This document shows, piece by piece, positions 45,108 to 54,152 of a stretch of DNA of 64,000 bases. Source of the stretch: an uncultured Paracoccaceae bacterium (GTDB lineage Bacteria; Pseudomonadota; Alphaproteobacteria; Rhodobacterales; Rhodobacteraceae). Position numbers and translations under genes: made by a program. The DNA is taken from assembly GCA_947493335.1 (NCBI GenBank), contig CANLQO010000001.1, positions 1,178,001 through 1,242,000 on the forward strand, given 5' to 3'. Below the pieces are notes generated by a model. That model searched no databases. It was not told the DNA's origin and saw only the letters and a list, made by a program, of their open reading frames with translations. The first letter of the stretch is position 1. Each line of letters opens with the position of its first letter.

Positions 45108-45337
45108 TTGTTTCAAAACGGGAAACAGCAGCCATATTTTGAGAATTCTGTTTTGTATTCGTAAACGTCGGCGCAATATGGCTGACTTGCTTTTGCCTCA
45201 ATAAATTCGTTTGAAATCAATTATATAGGGTCTTTCCCCTCATCAATTGACCCAATTGAGGCAAGTTTTAGGCGTGATTATGCCGAATTGTGTTAACGTT
45301 TTTGGTGTGGGGGCATTGGCGATCTGGGATTTAGCTG
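45108..45337. repeat. AT-rich gap with paired inverted repeats
   Basis: This gap is visibly more AT-rich than its surroundings. CAGCCATATT at 45129-45138 is inverted to AATATGGCTG at 45175-45184. TTGCCTCAAT at 45193-45202 is inverted to ATTGAGGCAA at 45255-45264. ATGCCGAATT occurs at 45280-45289 and again at 45338-45347, the second copy being the start of the next open frame. I see no gene, but a regulatory region, small RNA or remnant of an insertion is possible. Confidence 0.55.
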
Positions 45338-45595
45338 ATGCCGAATTATGGCAATACATTTTCGACCGTCGCGGGTGCGCTGGGGCGAACTATGCGAAAT
45401 TTTGGCGCTGCCTCGCGCCCCGACGACAACTTTGATCCCTATGAACCGGTGCCGATGCAACGTGAAGAGCTGTCTGCGCTTTTCGAGTTGCCGCCGGGCA
45501 AGCCCATGACCGAAAAAGAGCGGCTGCAAAGTTCAGAGCGGCTTGAACATGAATCGATGATGTTGATCCGCTCAGCGCTTTATGCGTCGGACTGA
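45338..45595 (+). CDS. Possible small protein (85 aa), unknown
   Basis: The frame gives MPNYGNTFSTVAGALGRTMR, then an acidic Pro-containing stretch and a helical C-terminal end (MTEKERLQSSERLEHESMML). The C-terminal half has normal codon use and looks protein-like. There is no clear ribosome-binding site at 45338, and internal ATGs at 45392 and 45455 are alternative starts. It overlaps the convergent ribbon-helix-helix gene by 16 bp. Function unknown. Confidence 0.5.
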   Translation: MPNYGNTFSTVAGALGRTMRNFGAASRPDDNFDPYEPVPMQREELSALFELPPGKPMTEKERLQSSERLEHESMMLIRSALYASD

Positions 45596-45807
45596 CGCTG
45601 CAAATCCCGCAACACCGCGACCCGAATAGCAGAGGCGAGCCCGACATCGCCGCGCGCGGCATCAATCTGCGCTGCCAATCCGTTGATCGTCTCGCCTTGA
45701 CGGGCGGCAAGGGCACGAAACGCCTGCCAGAACTCATCTTCCAGTGACACACTTGTGCGGTGTCCCCGCAATGTCAGGGACCGTTTGACCGGTCGCCCGC
45801 TATTCAT
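45580..45807 (-). CDS. Ribbon-helix-helix domain protein
   Basis: The 75-residue protein reads MNSGRPVKRSLTLRGHRTSVS then LEDEFWQAFRALAARQGETINGLAAQID, the strand-helix-helix layout of ribbon-helix-helix DNA-binding proteins. It is the last gene of a fumC operon in which each gene overlaps the next. Its ATG lies inside the end of the DUF4169 gene. The target DNA is unknown. Confidence 0.88.
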   Translation of the reverse strand: MNSGRPVKRSLTLRGHRTSVSLEDEFWQAFRALAARQGETINGLAAQIDAARGDVGLASAIRVAVLRDLQRQSDA

Positions 45808-45979
45808 CTTCGAACTTCAACTGATCCAGACGTTTGGCCGCCTGTTCGGCCTGGGCAGCATCCAGCACCCGTTGCGCCTTGGTGCGCCCGTGTTTGACTG
45901 CGTTCGCATCTGCGCGCTTTTTCTCCGCCGCCCGGTCGCGGGTCTTGCGCGCTTTATTCAGGTTGATCGGTTGGGTCAT
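45800..45979 (-). CDS. DUF4169 small basic protein
   Basis: The 59-residue protein begins MTQPINLNKARKTRDRAAEK and ends with an acidic FEDE. It is a highly charged helical peptide of the DUF4169 family, commonly found between fumC and a ribbon-helix-helix gene in Rhodobacterales. Its ATG overlaps the upstream stop (ATGA). Function unknown. Confidence 0.88.
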   Translation of the reverse strand: MTQPINLNKARKTRDRAAEKKRADANAVKHGRTKAQRVLDAAQAEQAAKRLDQLKFEDE

Positions 45980-46224
45980 GCGGTCACCTGTACCAACGAC
46001 CGATTGGCCTTTGACGTGTCCATGACCCACGCAGTGTGGGGCGCGTGAAGCACTTCGCTGTCACTGCCGGTTTGCGACTGCCCCACGTTCTTGGCTTCCG
46101 TGATCTGCGCGTCATCAGCTTGCATCGGCTCAGCCGTAACCAGCGAGTCAGGAAAGGCGCCGCGCCAATGCTTCGGCCCGGCACCCATCTGTCCCTGAAA
46201 CATGCTCTGCATCTGCAGATGCAT
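45976..46224 (-). CDS. Small hypothetical protein in the fumC operon (82 aa)
   Basis: The ATG at 46224 overlaps the fumC stop (TAATG) and the stop overlaps the DUF4169 start (ATGA). These tight junctions argue for a real gene. An ATG at 46212 is an alternative start. The peptide begins [20 protein letters not shown] and contains no recognisable motif. Confidence 0.65.
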   Translation of the reverse strand: MHLQMQSMFQGQMGAGPKHWRGAFPDSLVTAEPMQADDAQITEAKNVGQSQTGSDSEVLHAPHTAWVMDTSKANRSLVQVTA

Positions 46225-47615
46225 TATTTGGGGCCAATCATGTCTTCGGGGCGCACAACCTTTTCAAAGGTCGCTTCATCCACAAACCCCAGCTTGATCG
46301 CCTCTTCCTTCAGTGTGGTGCCATTCTTGTGCGCGGTCTTGGCGACCGTCGTGGCATTGTCGTAGCCGATGGTCGGGGCAAGCGCTGTCACCAGCATCAG
46401 GCTTTCGCGCATCAGCTTTTCAATCCGCACTTCATCGGCCTGAATGCCGACCACGCAGTTATCGGTAAAGGCCACTGCCGCATCGCCCAGCAATTGCATC
46501 GACTGCAGCACGTTATAGGCCATCATCGGCTTCATCACGTTCAGCTCAAAATGCCCCTGCGATCCGGCAAAGCCGACAGCCGCATCATTGCCCATCACAT
46601 GGGCACAGACCTGCGTGATCGCCTCAACTTGTGTGGGGTTCACCTTGCCCGGCATGATCGAGGATCCGGGCTCATTCTCGGGCAACATCAATTCACCCAG
46701 CCCACAGCGCGGACCGGAGCCAAGGAACCGGATGTCGCAGGCAATCTTGTAGATCGAGGCCGCGACCGTTCTTACCGCGCCCGACATTTCGACCATCGCG
46801 TCATGGGTGGCGAGCGCCTCGAACTTGTTGGGCGCGGTGACAAAGGGCAAGCCGGTGATATCGGCCATGTGACCTGCGACCGTCTCACCCCAACCTTTGG
46901 GGCTGTTCAGTCCGGTGCCAACCGCCGTACCACCCTGTGCCAGCTCATAGATGGCGGGCAGGGCGGCTTTGATCCGGCGCAGGCCCTGACCCACCTGATG
47001 CACATAGCCCGAAAACTCCTGCCCCAGCGTCAGCGGGGTGGCATCCATGGTATGGGTCCGGCCGATCTTGATGATGTCCTTGAATGCCTCCTGCTTGGCC
47101 TCAAGTGCCGCGTGCAGCTTTTCCAAGCCGGGGATCAGCACATCATGCGCGGTGCGGGCGGTAGCGATGTGCATGGCGGTGGGGAACGTGTCGTTGGAGG
47201 ATTGCCCCATATTGCAGTGATCGTTGGGATGCACCGGGTCCTTGGACCCGATCGTGCCGCCCAGCAATTCAATCGCGCGGTTCGATATCACTTCGTTGGC
47301 GTTCATGTTGGATTGTGTACCTGACCCCGTCTGCCAGACCACCAGCGGAAAGTGATCGTCCAACTGGCCTGCAACCACCTCTTTCGCCGCCGCAATGATG
47401 GCATCAGCGCGCTCTGCGTCCAGTTTTCCGCGGTCCTTGTTGGCCATGGCACAGGCCTGCTTGATCACGCCAAGCGCGCGCACAATGGCCACGGGCTGCT
47501 TTTCCCAGCCAATGGGAAAGTTCATCAGACTGCGCTGCGTTTGCGCGCCCCAATAGCGGTCTGCCTGAACCTCAAGTGGGCCAAAGCTGTCGGTTTCTGT
47601 GCGGGTTTCGGTCAT
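46224..47615 (-). CDS. fumC: Class II fumarate hydratase
   Basis: The 463-residue protein has the superfamily signature [16 protein letters not shown] near residue 317, plus [38 protein letters not shown] and [21 protein letters not shown]. It interconverts fumarate and malate as a soluble, oxygen-stable homotetramer. It heads an operon with three small genes that overlap one another. The N-terminus ([20 protein letters not shown]) and length are typical. Confidence 0.98.
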   Translation of the reverse strand: MTETRTETDSFGPLEVQADRYWGAQTQRSLMNFPIGWEKQPVAIVRALGVIKQACAMANKDRGKLDAERADAIIAAAKEVVAGQLDDHFPLVVWQTGSGTQSNMNANEVISNRAIELLGGTIGSKDPVHPNDHCNMGQSSNDTFPTAMHIATARTAHDVLIPGLEKLHAALEAKQEAFKDIIKIGRTHTMDATPLTLGQEFSGYVHQVGQGLRRIKAALPAIYELAQGGTAVGTGLNSPKGWGETVAGHMADITGLPFVTAPNKFEALATHDAMVEMSGAVRTVAASIYKIACDIRFLGSGPRCGLGELMLPENEPGSSIMPGKVNPTQVEAITQVCAHVMGNDAAVGFAGSQGHFELNVMKPMMAYNVLQSMQLLGDAAVAFTDNCVVGIQADEVRIEKLMRESLMLVTALAPTIGYDNATTVAKTAHKNGTTLKEEAIKLGFVDEATFEKVVRPEDMIGPK

Positions 47616-47732
47616 GTCGCATGGCCCTTTTGCTGAACGGTTGGGGCAGGGATAGCCCGGCCCATGAACGAAGGCAATTCATGACATGCCGCCAATTCTG
47701 TGCATAGGTTACCCCATTTGAAGGAGGAGTTT

Positions 47733-48524
47733 ATGGCCGCCGAGATCAATAAACCCGTTGACCCGCTTTGGCTGCAACAATCCGAGGCAGAGGCCCTGCA
47801 CACGCAGCGGCGGCGCATCTCGATCGTTGGTCTGATCGGGGTCACACTCCCGGCGTTGGCATGGCTGATAGACAGCACATTCAATGACGCCTGCTTTCGC
47901 GACAGCCTGAGCCACTATTACTATGCGCGCCTTTCGGGGGACTTGTTCATCATGGCACTGGCCTTTGCGGGGGCCATGCTGGTGGCCTACCGGGGGGAGA
48001 CGCCACGCATCAACCGGCTGGCCAGTATCGCCGGGATCGCGGCCTTTTGCGTGGCCTTCTTTCCGACCACTGCGCCGGGATGCGAGGTCGGCAGTTTCAC
48101 CGCGCGCGCCTTTACTACTGTCACCACCGACCTGCCTTTGATCGAGGGCACAGCACCCGGTTTTCAGTCGTTTCCTTTTGTGGATTACATCCACTACGCC
48201 TCGGCCAGTTTGCTGTTTGGAATGATGATCTACTTTTGCTGGTTCATCTTTCCGCTGGTCTCAGCGGCAGATATCAACCCTGCCACCGGCCAGATCACGA
48301 TGATCAAGGCCTTGCGCAATGCAATCTACCGTCTGTGTGCGGTCGTCATCGGCGTGACATCCACGGGGCTCTTTCTCTACTTTCTCGCGGGTCTTGTCGC
48401 AGATGTGCCGTTCTGGAACCGGTTGAACCTGACATTCTGGTGCGAGGCGATTGGCCTGATGGCCTTTGGTCTGGCCTGGCTGGTCAAGGGGCGGTTCTTT
48501 AATACCCGCGTGATGGGTGCTTAG
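47733..48524 (+). CDS. Multi-pass membrane protein of unknown function (263 aa)
   Basis: A strong AAGGAGG lies 5 bases before the ATG at 47733. About six or seven hydrophobic helices are visible, beginning at residues about 28-46 and 68-86. Features include DSLSHYYYARLSGDLFI and FFPTTAPGCEVGS. The layout is loosely like DUF998 proteins, but I cannot confirm that. It converges on the LacI regulator gene, whose stop it overlaps by 4 bp. Confidence 0.75.
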   Translation: MAAEINKPVDPLWLQQSEAEALHTQRRRISIVGLIGVTLPALAWLIDSTFNDACFRDSLSHYYYARLSGDLFIMALAFAGAMLVAYRGETPRINRLASIAGIAAFCVAFFPTTAPGCEVGSFTARAFTTVTTDLPLIEGTAPGFQSFPFVDYIHYASASLLFGMMIYFCWFIFPLVSAADINPATGQITMIKALRNAIYRLCAVVIGVTSTGLFLYFLAGLVADVPFWNRLNLTFWCEAIGLMAFGLAWLVKGRFFNTRVMGA

Positions 48525-49558
48525 CGCAGGTCGGGGTGACGGACCGTGCTGCCGGGGATCAGTTTGAAGCCGATATCGCGACAGGTCGGCACAGGTTCGC
48601 CCGACAACCGCCCGATCATCATCTCAGCCGCGGCCTGACCCAGTTTCAGGTGCGGCACATGCATGGACGTCAGACGCTGCGGCATCACCGCTGCAATCGG
48701 CAGATCACCCCAACCGGCGACGCCGATGTCGCTTGGCACCTTTAACCCCTTGGTGGCGGCAAATTGCAGCCCGCCAAAGGCCATCGCGTCATTCTGATAA
48801 AAGATGCAGTCCACATCGGGATGGGCGGCCAGCAATTGCTCTGTGCCGTAAAAGCCGGGGTAGTAAGCTGCGGTATCGTGCAGACAAAGCTGCTTGGTGA
48901 CACCTCCGCCGCCGCCCTCAACCGCCTTGCAGAAACCGGCAAGCCGCGTCGTCGCGGCATTCGCCGTATCGTGTGACGTCCCGACATAGCCGATCTGGCG
49001 ATAGCCACAGCCAACCAGATAGCGCCCCATATCAAAGCCCGCGTCAAAGTGGTTGATCCCCACCGACATATCGAGCGGGCTGGAATTCAGGTCCCAAATC
49101 TCCACAATCGGTATCCCCGCATTGCGCAGCATCTCGGTCGCGCGCGCGGAATGAAATCGTCCGGTCAGGATCAGCCCCGCTGGTTGCCATGACAGCACTG
49201 TGCGGATCCAATCCTCTTCTTCCTTCTGGGTGTGTTGGGTCAGACCCAGCACCGTCTGGTGACCAAATGACCCCAGCTTGCGGTCAATGCCCTCCAGCAC
49301 CTGCGCAAAAACCTCATTGCCCAGATCAGGGATTGAGACGCCAACAAAGGTCGACGTCTGATCGCCTGCAAAGACCGTTGCCAATCGATTCGGCAGATAG
49401 CCAAGCTGGTCCACCTTTTGCATCACCAGATCGCGGGTCTTGTCCGAATAACCGCCCTCTGCACGCAAAACCCGGCTGGCGGTCATCTTTGACACACCAG
49501 CGGCCTTTGCCACCTGTGATAGGCTTACCTTGTTGGTTTTGTTTGTTTTTTCTGCCAT
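48521..49558 (-). CDS. LacI-family transcriptional regulator 1
   Basis: The 345-residue protein has an N-terminal LacI helix-turn-helix (VSLSQVAKAAGVSKMTASRVL, residues about 11-31) and hinge. The periplasmic-binding-like effector domain resembles GntR/GalR-type LacI proteins (VGVSIPDLGNEVFAQVLEGID, DIGVAGWGDLPIAAVMPQRLTSM). It is divergent from the first sugar ABC operon. A perfect GTTACCGGTAAC palindrome lies 15 bp before its start and a second site lies near the ABC promoter. It likely represses both itself and the transporter genes. Confidence 0.93.
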   Translation of the reverse strand: MAEKTNKTNKVSLSQVAKAAGVSKMTASRVLRAEGGYSDKTRDLVMQKVDQLGYLPNRLATVFAGDQTSTFVGVSIPDLGNEVFAQVLEGIDRKLGSFGHQTVLGLTQHTQKEEEDWIRTVLSWQPAGLILTGRFHSARATEMLRNAGIPIVEIWDLNSSPLDMSVGINHFDAGFDMGRYLVGCGYRQIGYVGTSHDTANAATTRLAGFCKAVEGGGGGVTKQLCLHDTAAYYPGFYGTEQLLAAHPDVDCIFYQNDAMAFGGLQFAATKGLKVPSDIGVAGWGDLPIAAVMPQRLTSMHVPHLKLGQAAAEMMIGRLSGEPVPTCRDIGFKLIPGSTVRHPDLR

Positions 49559-49572
49559 TTGCGACGCGTTAC

Positions 49573-49584
49573 GTTACCGGTAAC
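49573..49584. promoter_or_regulatory. LacI-type operator, perfect palindrome
   Basis: GTTACCGGTAAC is a 12-bp perfect palindrome with the central CG typical of LacI-family operators. It lies between the divergent regulator start (49558) and the ABC operon. Confidence 0.8.
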
Positions 49585-49591
49585 TTAATCC

Positions 49592-49641
49592 TTGACTTCA
49601 CACTGCCCTTCGCAAAACAATAGCCTAACGTTACGGGTAAC
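49592..49641 (+). promoter_or_regulatory. Candidate promoter with second LacI-type operator
   Basis: TTGACT at 49592-49597 and ACAATA at 49617-49622 could be -35 and -10 elements (19-bp spacing, so weak). GTTACGGGTAAC at 49630-49641 differs from the perfect operator by one base and sits just downstream, 57 bp from the first site. The two sites could support DNA looping. Confidence 0.6.
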
Positions 49642-49681
49642 TCAACTGGGAGGTTTGGTCCGTAACAACTGGGAGGGGCAC

Positions 49682-51208
49682 ATGCAGAACCTGCAATCAG
49701 GTCTGTTCTTTGACGGGATCGACAAACATTTCGGCGGGACTTACGCGCTCAAAGATGTGTCGTTGTCCGTGGGACGGGGTGAGGTTGTGGCCCTTTTGGG
49801 GGAAAACGGTGCCGGTAAATCGACCCTGATCAAGGTGCTGGGCGGAATTCACCAACCCGACGCGGGCCGCGTATTGATCGACGGCGAACCCTATCAACAT
49901 CGGCCTGCCGGATTTGGTGAACGTCAAAAGGTCGCATTCATTCACCAGGACCTTGGTTTGATCGAGTGGATGACCGTGGCCGAGAACATCGCGCTCGCAC
50001 TTGGTTTTGCCCGCAAAGGCGGCATGATCCGATGGGCCGAGGTCGAGGCTTTTGCCGCTGCCGCTCTGGAAAAGGTCGACTGCGATTTTGACCCCACGAC
50101 GCGGGTCGAGGATTTGTCTCGCACCGAAAAGTCGCTTGTCGCCATTGCCCGCGCTTTGGCCGTGGATAGCGAGTTTTTGGTGCTCGACGAGCCCACGGCG
50201 TCATTGCCCGCTGACGAGGTTGAACGCCTTTTCGCAGCCCTGCGTCCCTTGCGTGATCGGGGTGTCGGCATGATCTACGTCAGCCACCGGCTGGATGAGA
50301 TTTTTCAGGTGGCCGACCGGGTCGCCGTGCTGCGCGATGGTGTGATGGTCGGGATGCGCGACATCGCCCACACCACGCCCGAGGAACTTGTACAGAAAAT
50401 CGTCGGTCGCAAGACCCGTGAGACGGTCAAATCCACCGATGCGCCCGGTGCCACGATCCTGACGCTTGATGCTTTCCGTGTTGGCGGGGTCGGGCCACTC
50501 AATTTTGATCTCGTAGAAAACGAAATCGTCGGTCTTGTCGGGCTGCGCGGTGCAGGGCACGAGGCGATTAGCCGTGCGCTGTTTGGCCTGACGCCATTTG
50601 ACGGCACAGTCACCCTCAAGGGGGAGACCCCGGATCTGACTACGCCCCAGCGGGCGCTCGATTCAGGCGTTGGCCTCGTTGCGAAGGATCGGACAGAGGA
50701 ATCGGTGGCGATGAACCTGACGATCCGCGAGAACACATTCCTCAACCCTGACGGCATCGGTCGCAAACTCCTCAACATCCTGTCGCCAAAAGTCGAGGGC
50801 GAGCAGGCCAGCATCATCGGCGCAGAATTGGGCCTGTCACCCAATGATCCAACCCTCGCGATTGAGGCGCTTTCAGGCGGCAACCAGCAAAAGGTCGTCA
50901 TTGGTCGCTGGCTGGCCACAAAGCGCAAGCTTTTGCTGTGCGAAGACCCGACCGCAGGTGTCGACGTCGGCGCCAAGGCCGAAATCTACGCACTTTTGAA
51001 CCGCGCGCTGGCCGATGGAGTAGGGATCATCGTCGTCTCGACCGATTTTGAAGAAATCGCCACCATCTGCCACCGCGCGATTGTCTTCAGTCAGGGGGCC
51101 ATCGTTGACGAACTCAGCGGCACCCGCCTGACCACCGAAAACCTGATCCAATCGGCCTCTGCCGGGAATATCGCCAAACACGAAGGACAGCCCCATGCAA
51201 TCGCTTGA
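49682..51208 (+). CDS. Sugar ABC transporter ATPase, fused two-domain CUT2 type
   Basis: The ATG at 49682 follows GGAGGGG; the frame upstream crosses the promoter and is not used. The 508-residue protein has two nucleotide-binding domains. The first has Walker A GENGAGKST (40-48) but a degenerate signature (LSRTEKSLVAIARA) before VLDEPTASLP. The second has a degenerate Walker A (GLRGAGHEA), a good LSGGNQQKVVIGRW signature and EDPTAGVDVG where DEP is usual. It powers the permease at 51195-52217. The RbsA-like layout points to a monosaccharide, but the sugar is unknown. Confidence 0.92.
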   Translation: MQNLQSGLFFDGIDKHFGGTYALKDVSLSVGRGEVVALLGENGAGKSTLIKVLGGIHQPDAGRVLIDGEPYQHRPAGFGERQKVAFIHQDLGLIEWMTVAENIALALGFARKGGMIRWAEVEAFAAAALEKVDCDFDPTTRVEDLSRTEKSLVAIARALAVDSEFLVLDEPTASLPADEVERLFAALRPLRDRGVGMIYVSHRLDEIFQVADRVAVLRDGVMVGMRDIAHTTPEELVQKIVGRKTRETVKSTDAPGATILTLDAFRVGGVGPLNFDLVENEIVGLVGLRGAGHEAISRALFGLTPFDGTVTLKGETPDLTTPQRALDSGVGLVAKDRTEESVAMNLTIRENTFLNPDGIGRKLLNILSPKVEGEQASIIGAELGLSPNDPTLAIEALSGGNQQKVVIGRWLATKRKLLLCEDPTAGVDVGAKAEIYALLNRALADGVGIIVVSTDFEEIATICHRAIVFSQGAIVDELSGTRLTTENLIQSASAGNIAKHEGQPHAIA

Positions 51209-52217
51209 ATCCGGCGCGCTTGAGCCGACCAAAGCAGACCTCAAGGGCCTCAGCGCGGGCAATAAGATCGCGCGCTTCCTGCCGGTCTATGGGCTTGTCA
51301 TTCTGACCGTGTTGCTGATCGGCCTCTTTTCGATCCTGCTGCCCAATACGTTCCCGACGATGCTGAACCTTCGGGCCATCGTGTCGGACAAGGCGATCAT
51401 CGCGCTTTTGTCGCTAGGCGCGATGATCCCCATGGCGGCGGGTCGCATCGATCTGACAGTGGGCTATGGTATTGTGCTTTGGCACATCCTCGCCATCAGT
51501 CTGCAAACGATCTACGGATTGCCTTGGCCGATCACCGTGGCCATCGTCTTGGCTTTGGGTGCATTATCCGGCTTTCTCAATGGCTTACTGGTCGAAGTTG
51601 CCAAGATTGACAGCTTTATCGCAACCCTTGGGACCGGCACTGTGCTGTACGCGCTGGCCCTGTGGCACACGGGCGGTCGCCAGATGGTCGGCGTCCTGCC
51701 TGACGGGTTTCTGGCGATCAACGGCACTTTCGTCTTTGGGCTGCCAATCACCGGGTTCTATGTGCTGACGATCACCATCGCGATGTGGGTGATACTCGAA
51801 TACACGCCCATCGGCCGCTATCTTTATGCCATCGGCGCGAACCAGCGTGCTGCACAGTTAAACGGCATTCCCACCCGGAAATACGTCATCGGGGCCTTCC
51901 TGACCTCAGGCACGATTACGGCGCTTGCAGGCGTCATCCTCGCCTCCAAACTGCGGATCGGGCAGGCCTCTGTCGGGTTGGAGTTCCTGCTGCCAGCACT
52001 TGTAGGCGCCTTTCTGGGCTCCACCACGATCAAACCGGGCCGGGTCAACGTCTGGGGCACCATTGTGGGTGTGGCCATTCTTGCGGTCGGCATTTCCGGC
52101 ATTCAACAATTCGGCGGCTCCTTCTGGGTCGAGCCGCTGTTCAACGGGGTAACACTGCTGATTGCCATTGGCATCGCAGGCTACGCTCAACGCCGAAAAG
52201 GTGCAGAAAAGCGTTGA
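51195..52217 (+). CDS. Sugar ABC transporter permease, RbsC type
   Basis: The 340-residue protein has about eight to ten membrane helices and the BPD_transp_2 pattern (MIPMAAGRIDLTVGYGIVLWH, GFLNGLLVEVAKIDSFIATLGTG, IGANQRAAQLNGI). Its start lies inside the last 14 bp of the ATPase gene. It forms the membrane channel of the first CUT2 transporter. Confidence 0.93.
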   Translation: MQSLESGALEPTKADLKGLSAGNKIARFLPVYGLVILTVLLIGLFSILLPNTFPTMLNLRAIVSDKAIIALLSLGAMIPMAAGRIDLTVGYGIVLWHILAISLQTIYGLPWPITVAIVLALGALSGFLNGLLVEVAKIDSFIATLGTGTVLYALALWHTGGRQMVGVLPDGFLAINGTFVFGLPITGFYVLTITIAMWVILEYTPIGRYLYAIGANQRAAQLNGIPTRKYVIGAFLTSGTITALAGVILASKLRIGQASVGLEFLLPALVGAFLGSTTIKPGRVNVWGTIVGVAILAVGISGIQQFGGSFWVEPLFNGVTLLIAIGIAGYAQRRKGAEKR

Positions 52218-52244
52218 GAAACAACATGCAAAGGGAGGAACCTC

Positions 52245-53294
52245 ATGTATAAACGAACATTTCTGAACACGGTCCTTGTCGGCGGCATTGTCGCCAGCCT
52301 TGGACTTCCCGCGCTGGCCGAAACCGCATGGGACGGCCCCACAACGGGCCCTGTTGCGGCAGAGGGTAAATCCATCGTCGTTCTGGCCGGTGATCTCAAG
52401 AACGGCGGCATTCTGGGTGTCACATCCGGGGTTGAAGAGGCCGCCGAAACCATCGGTTGGGATGTCCGCGTGCTAGACGGTGCAGGCTCTATTCAGGGCC
52501 GGACTGCGGCCATTGGTCAGGCGCTTGCCCTGCAGCCCGACGGCATCATCATCAACGGCTTTGATGCCGTGGAACAGCAGGCCGCCCTAGAAGGCGTGGC
52601 AGAGGCTGGCATCCCAATGGTCTCCTGGCATTCTGGCCCAAAGATCGGCTGCGATGCGCCCGGCGGCATCTTTGCCAATGTGTCGACTGATGCGATGACC
52701 GTGTCCGAGGTTGCCGCTGACTGGGCGCTGGAAGATGGTGGCGACAACGTAGGCGTGGTGATCTTTACCGACAGCACCTACCAGATCGCGATTGATAAGG
52801 CCGACCGGATCAAGGAAACGATCGAGGCTGGCGGCGGCACTGTGCTCGAATACGTCGATACACCCATCGCCGATACCTCAAGCCGGATGGGGCCGCTGAC
52901 CACCTCGCTTTTGCAAAAGTACGGCGCAAGCTGGACGCATGCGCTGGCGATCAACGATCTTTACTTTGACTTCATGGGGCCGGCACTTGCCTCTGCCGGA
53001 ATTGGCGGCGATGGCGCACCCTTGGCCGGTTCCGCCGGGGACGGGTCAGAGGCCGCGTTCCAGCGTATCCGCAGCGCGCAGTATCAGGCGATCACCGTGG
53101 CAGAGCCGCTGAACCTGCAAGGCTGGCAGTTGGTCGATGAACTTAACCGCGCCGTTCAGGGCGAGGCCTGTTCAGGCTACATCACCTCGCCTGCGCTTGT
53201 GACCCAAGATGGCTTGTCCAAGCTGGGCGACAGCAACCAGTTTGATCCTGACAGCCCGTACCGCGCCGCTTACGCCGCGATCTGGGGCAAGTAA
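52245..53294 (+). CDS. Sugar ABC transporter substrate-binding protein, RbsB type
   Basis: The 349-residue protein has a signal peptide (MYKRTFLNTVLVGGIVASLG, cleaved after ALA near residue 24). Two lobes of a type I periplasmic-binding fold follow (KSIVVLAGDLKNGGILGVTSG, PDGIIINGFDAVEQQAALEG). AAGGGAGG lies just upstream within TGCAAAGGGAGGAACCT, a leader shared with the other two binding-protein genes. A stem-loop follows it at 53303-53336. The ligand is probably a monosaccharide or polyol. Confidence 0.92.
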   Translation: MYKRTFLNTVLVGGIVASLGLPALAETAWDGPTTGPVAAEGKSIVVLAGDLKNGGILGVTSGVEEAAETIGWDVRVLDGAGSIQGRTAAIGQALALQPDGIIINGFDAVEQQAALEGVAEAGIPMVSWHSGPKIGCDAPGGIFANVSTDAMTVSEVAADWALEDGGDNVGVVIFTDSTYQIAIDKADRIKETIEAGGGTVLEYVDTPIADTSSRMGPLTTSLLQKYGASWTHALAINDLYFDFMGPALASAGIGGDGAPLAGSAGDGSEAAFQRIRSAQYQAITVAEPLNLQGWQLVDELNRAVQGEACSGYITSPALVTQDGLSKLGDSNQFDPDSPYRAAYAAIWGK

Positions 53295-53302
53295 CGCCCC
53301 AA

Positions 53303-53336
53303 CAGGGGTCCCGTGAACTCCCGCATGGGGCCCCTG
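53303..53336 (+). terminator. Intercistronic stem-loop after the first binding-protein gene
   Basis: CAGGGGTCCC at 53303-53312 pairs with GGGGCCCCTG at 53327-53336 (one U-G pair) across a 14-nt loop. No U-tract follows. It likely stabilises the upstream mRNA or partly attenuates the downstream genes. Confidence 0.65.
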
Positions 53337-53393
53337 ACTATTCACTGTTTCGGCGCAAGACCCGCGCCCCCGTGCCACATCGGAGGATGACAG

Positions 53394-54152
53394 ATGGCGG
53401 ACAACCCGCTTGTTGAAATGCGCGCAATCACCAAACGCTTTGGTGGCGTGACGGCATTGCAAGACGTCGACCTGACCGCCAACGCGGGCGAGGTTTTGGC
53501 CATCGTCGGCGACAACGGCGCCGGGAAATCGACGCTGATCAAGGTGCTGACCGGCGTCTATCAGCCCACGTCTGGCGATATCTTGATTGATGGGGCCAAA
53601 GTCGACTTTTCCAGCCATGCAGAGGCGATCACCTATGGCATCGACGCGGTTTATCAAACCCTCGCTTTGGCGGATCACCTTGATCCGGCGGCAAATATGT
53701 TTCTGGGCAATGAACTGACCAAGAAGGTGCTGGGCATCGACGTGCTGGACAACAAGCGCATGCGCGCCGAAACCGAACGGGTGTTGATGGAACGCTTGGG
53801 CGTCAAGCTCAAGTCTCTGGACGCCCCCACCGAAAGCCTGTCAGGGGGGCAACGTCAGGCGGTTGCCATTGCGCGCGCCGTTTACAGCGAAGGGCTGCGG
53901 GTGCTGGTGATGGATGAACCCACCGCCGCCCTTGGGCCGCAGGAGACCGCCCGTACGCTCAAACTGATCCAGACGCTCAAGGCGCAAGGCCTTGCTGTGA
54001 TCCTGATCAGCCATTCGCTTGATGACGTCTTTGAGGTCTCTGACCGCATCCACGTTCAGCGCCGGGGCCAATGTGTCGGTGTCGTCAACACCCGTGACAG
54101 CTCTACGCAAGAGGTTCTGGGCCTCATCGTCGGGGCGGAGGAGGCCGCATGA
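53394..54152 (+). CDS. Sugar ABC transporter ATPase, single-domain (FrcA type)
   Basis: The 252-residue protein has intact motifs: Walker A GDNGAGKST, signature LSGGQRQAVAIARAVYSEG and Walker B VLVMDEPTAALGPQE. The single domain resembles FrcA of the rhizobial fructose transporter. It begins the second transporter of the region, and its stop overlaps the permease start (ATGA). Confidence 0.93.
   Translation: MADNPLVEMRAITKRFGGVTALQDVDLTANAGEVLAIVGDNGAGKSTLIKVLTGVYQPTSGDILIDGAKVDFSSHAEAITYGIDAVYQTLALADHLDPAANMFLGNELTKKVLGIDVLDNKRMRAETERVLMERLGVKLKSLDAPTESLSGGQRQAVAIARAVYSEGLRVLVMDEPTAALGPQETARTLKLIQTLKAQGLAVILISHSLDDVFEVSDRIHVQRRGQCVGVVNTRDSSTQEVLGLIVGAEEAA

Noticed and set aside
45247-45435. 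62-codon frame in the AT-rich gap after the P450 gene
   Set aside because: It lies over the inverted repeats, has no ribosome-binding site and overlaps a better candidate frame.
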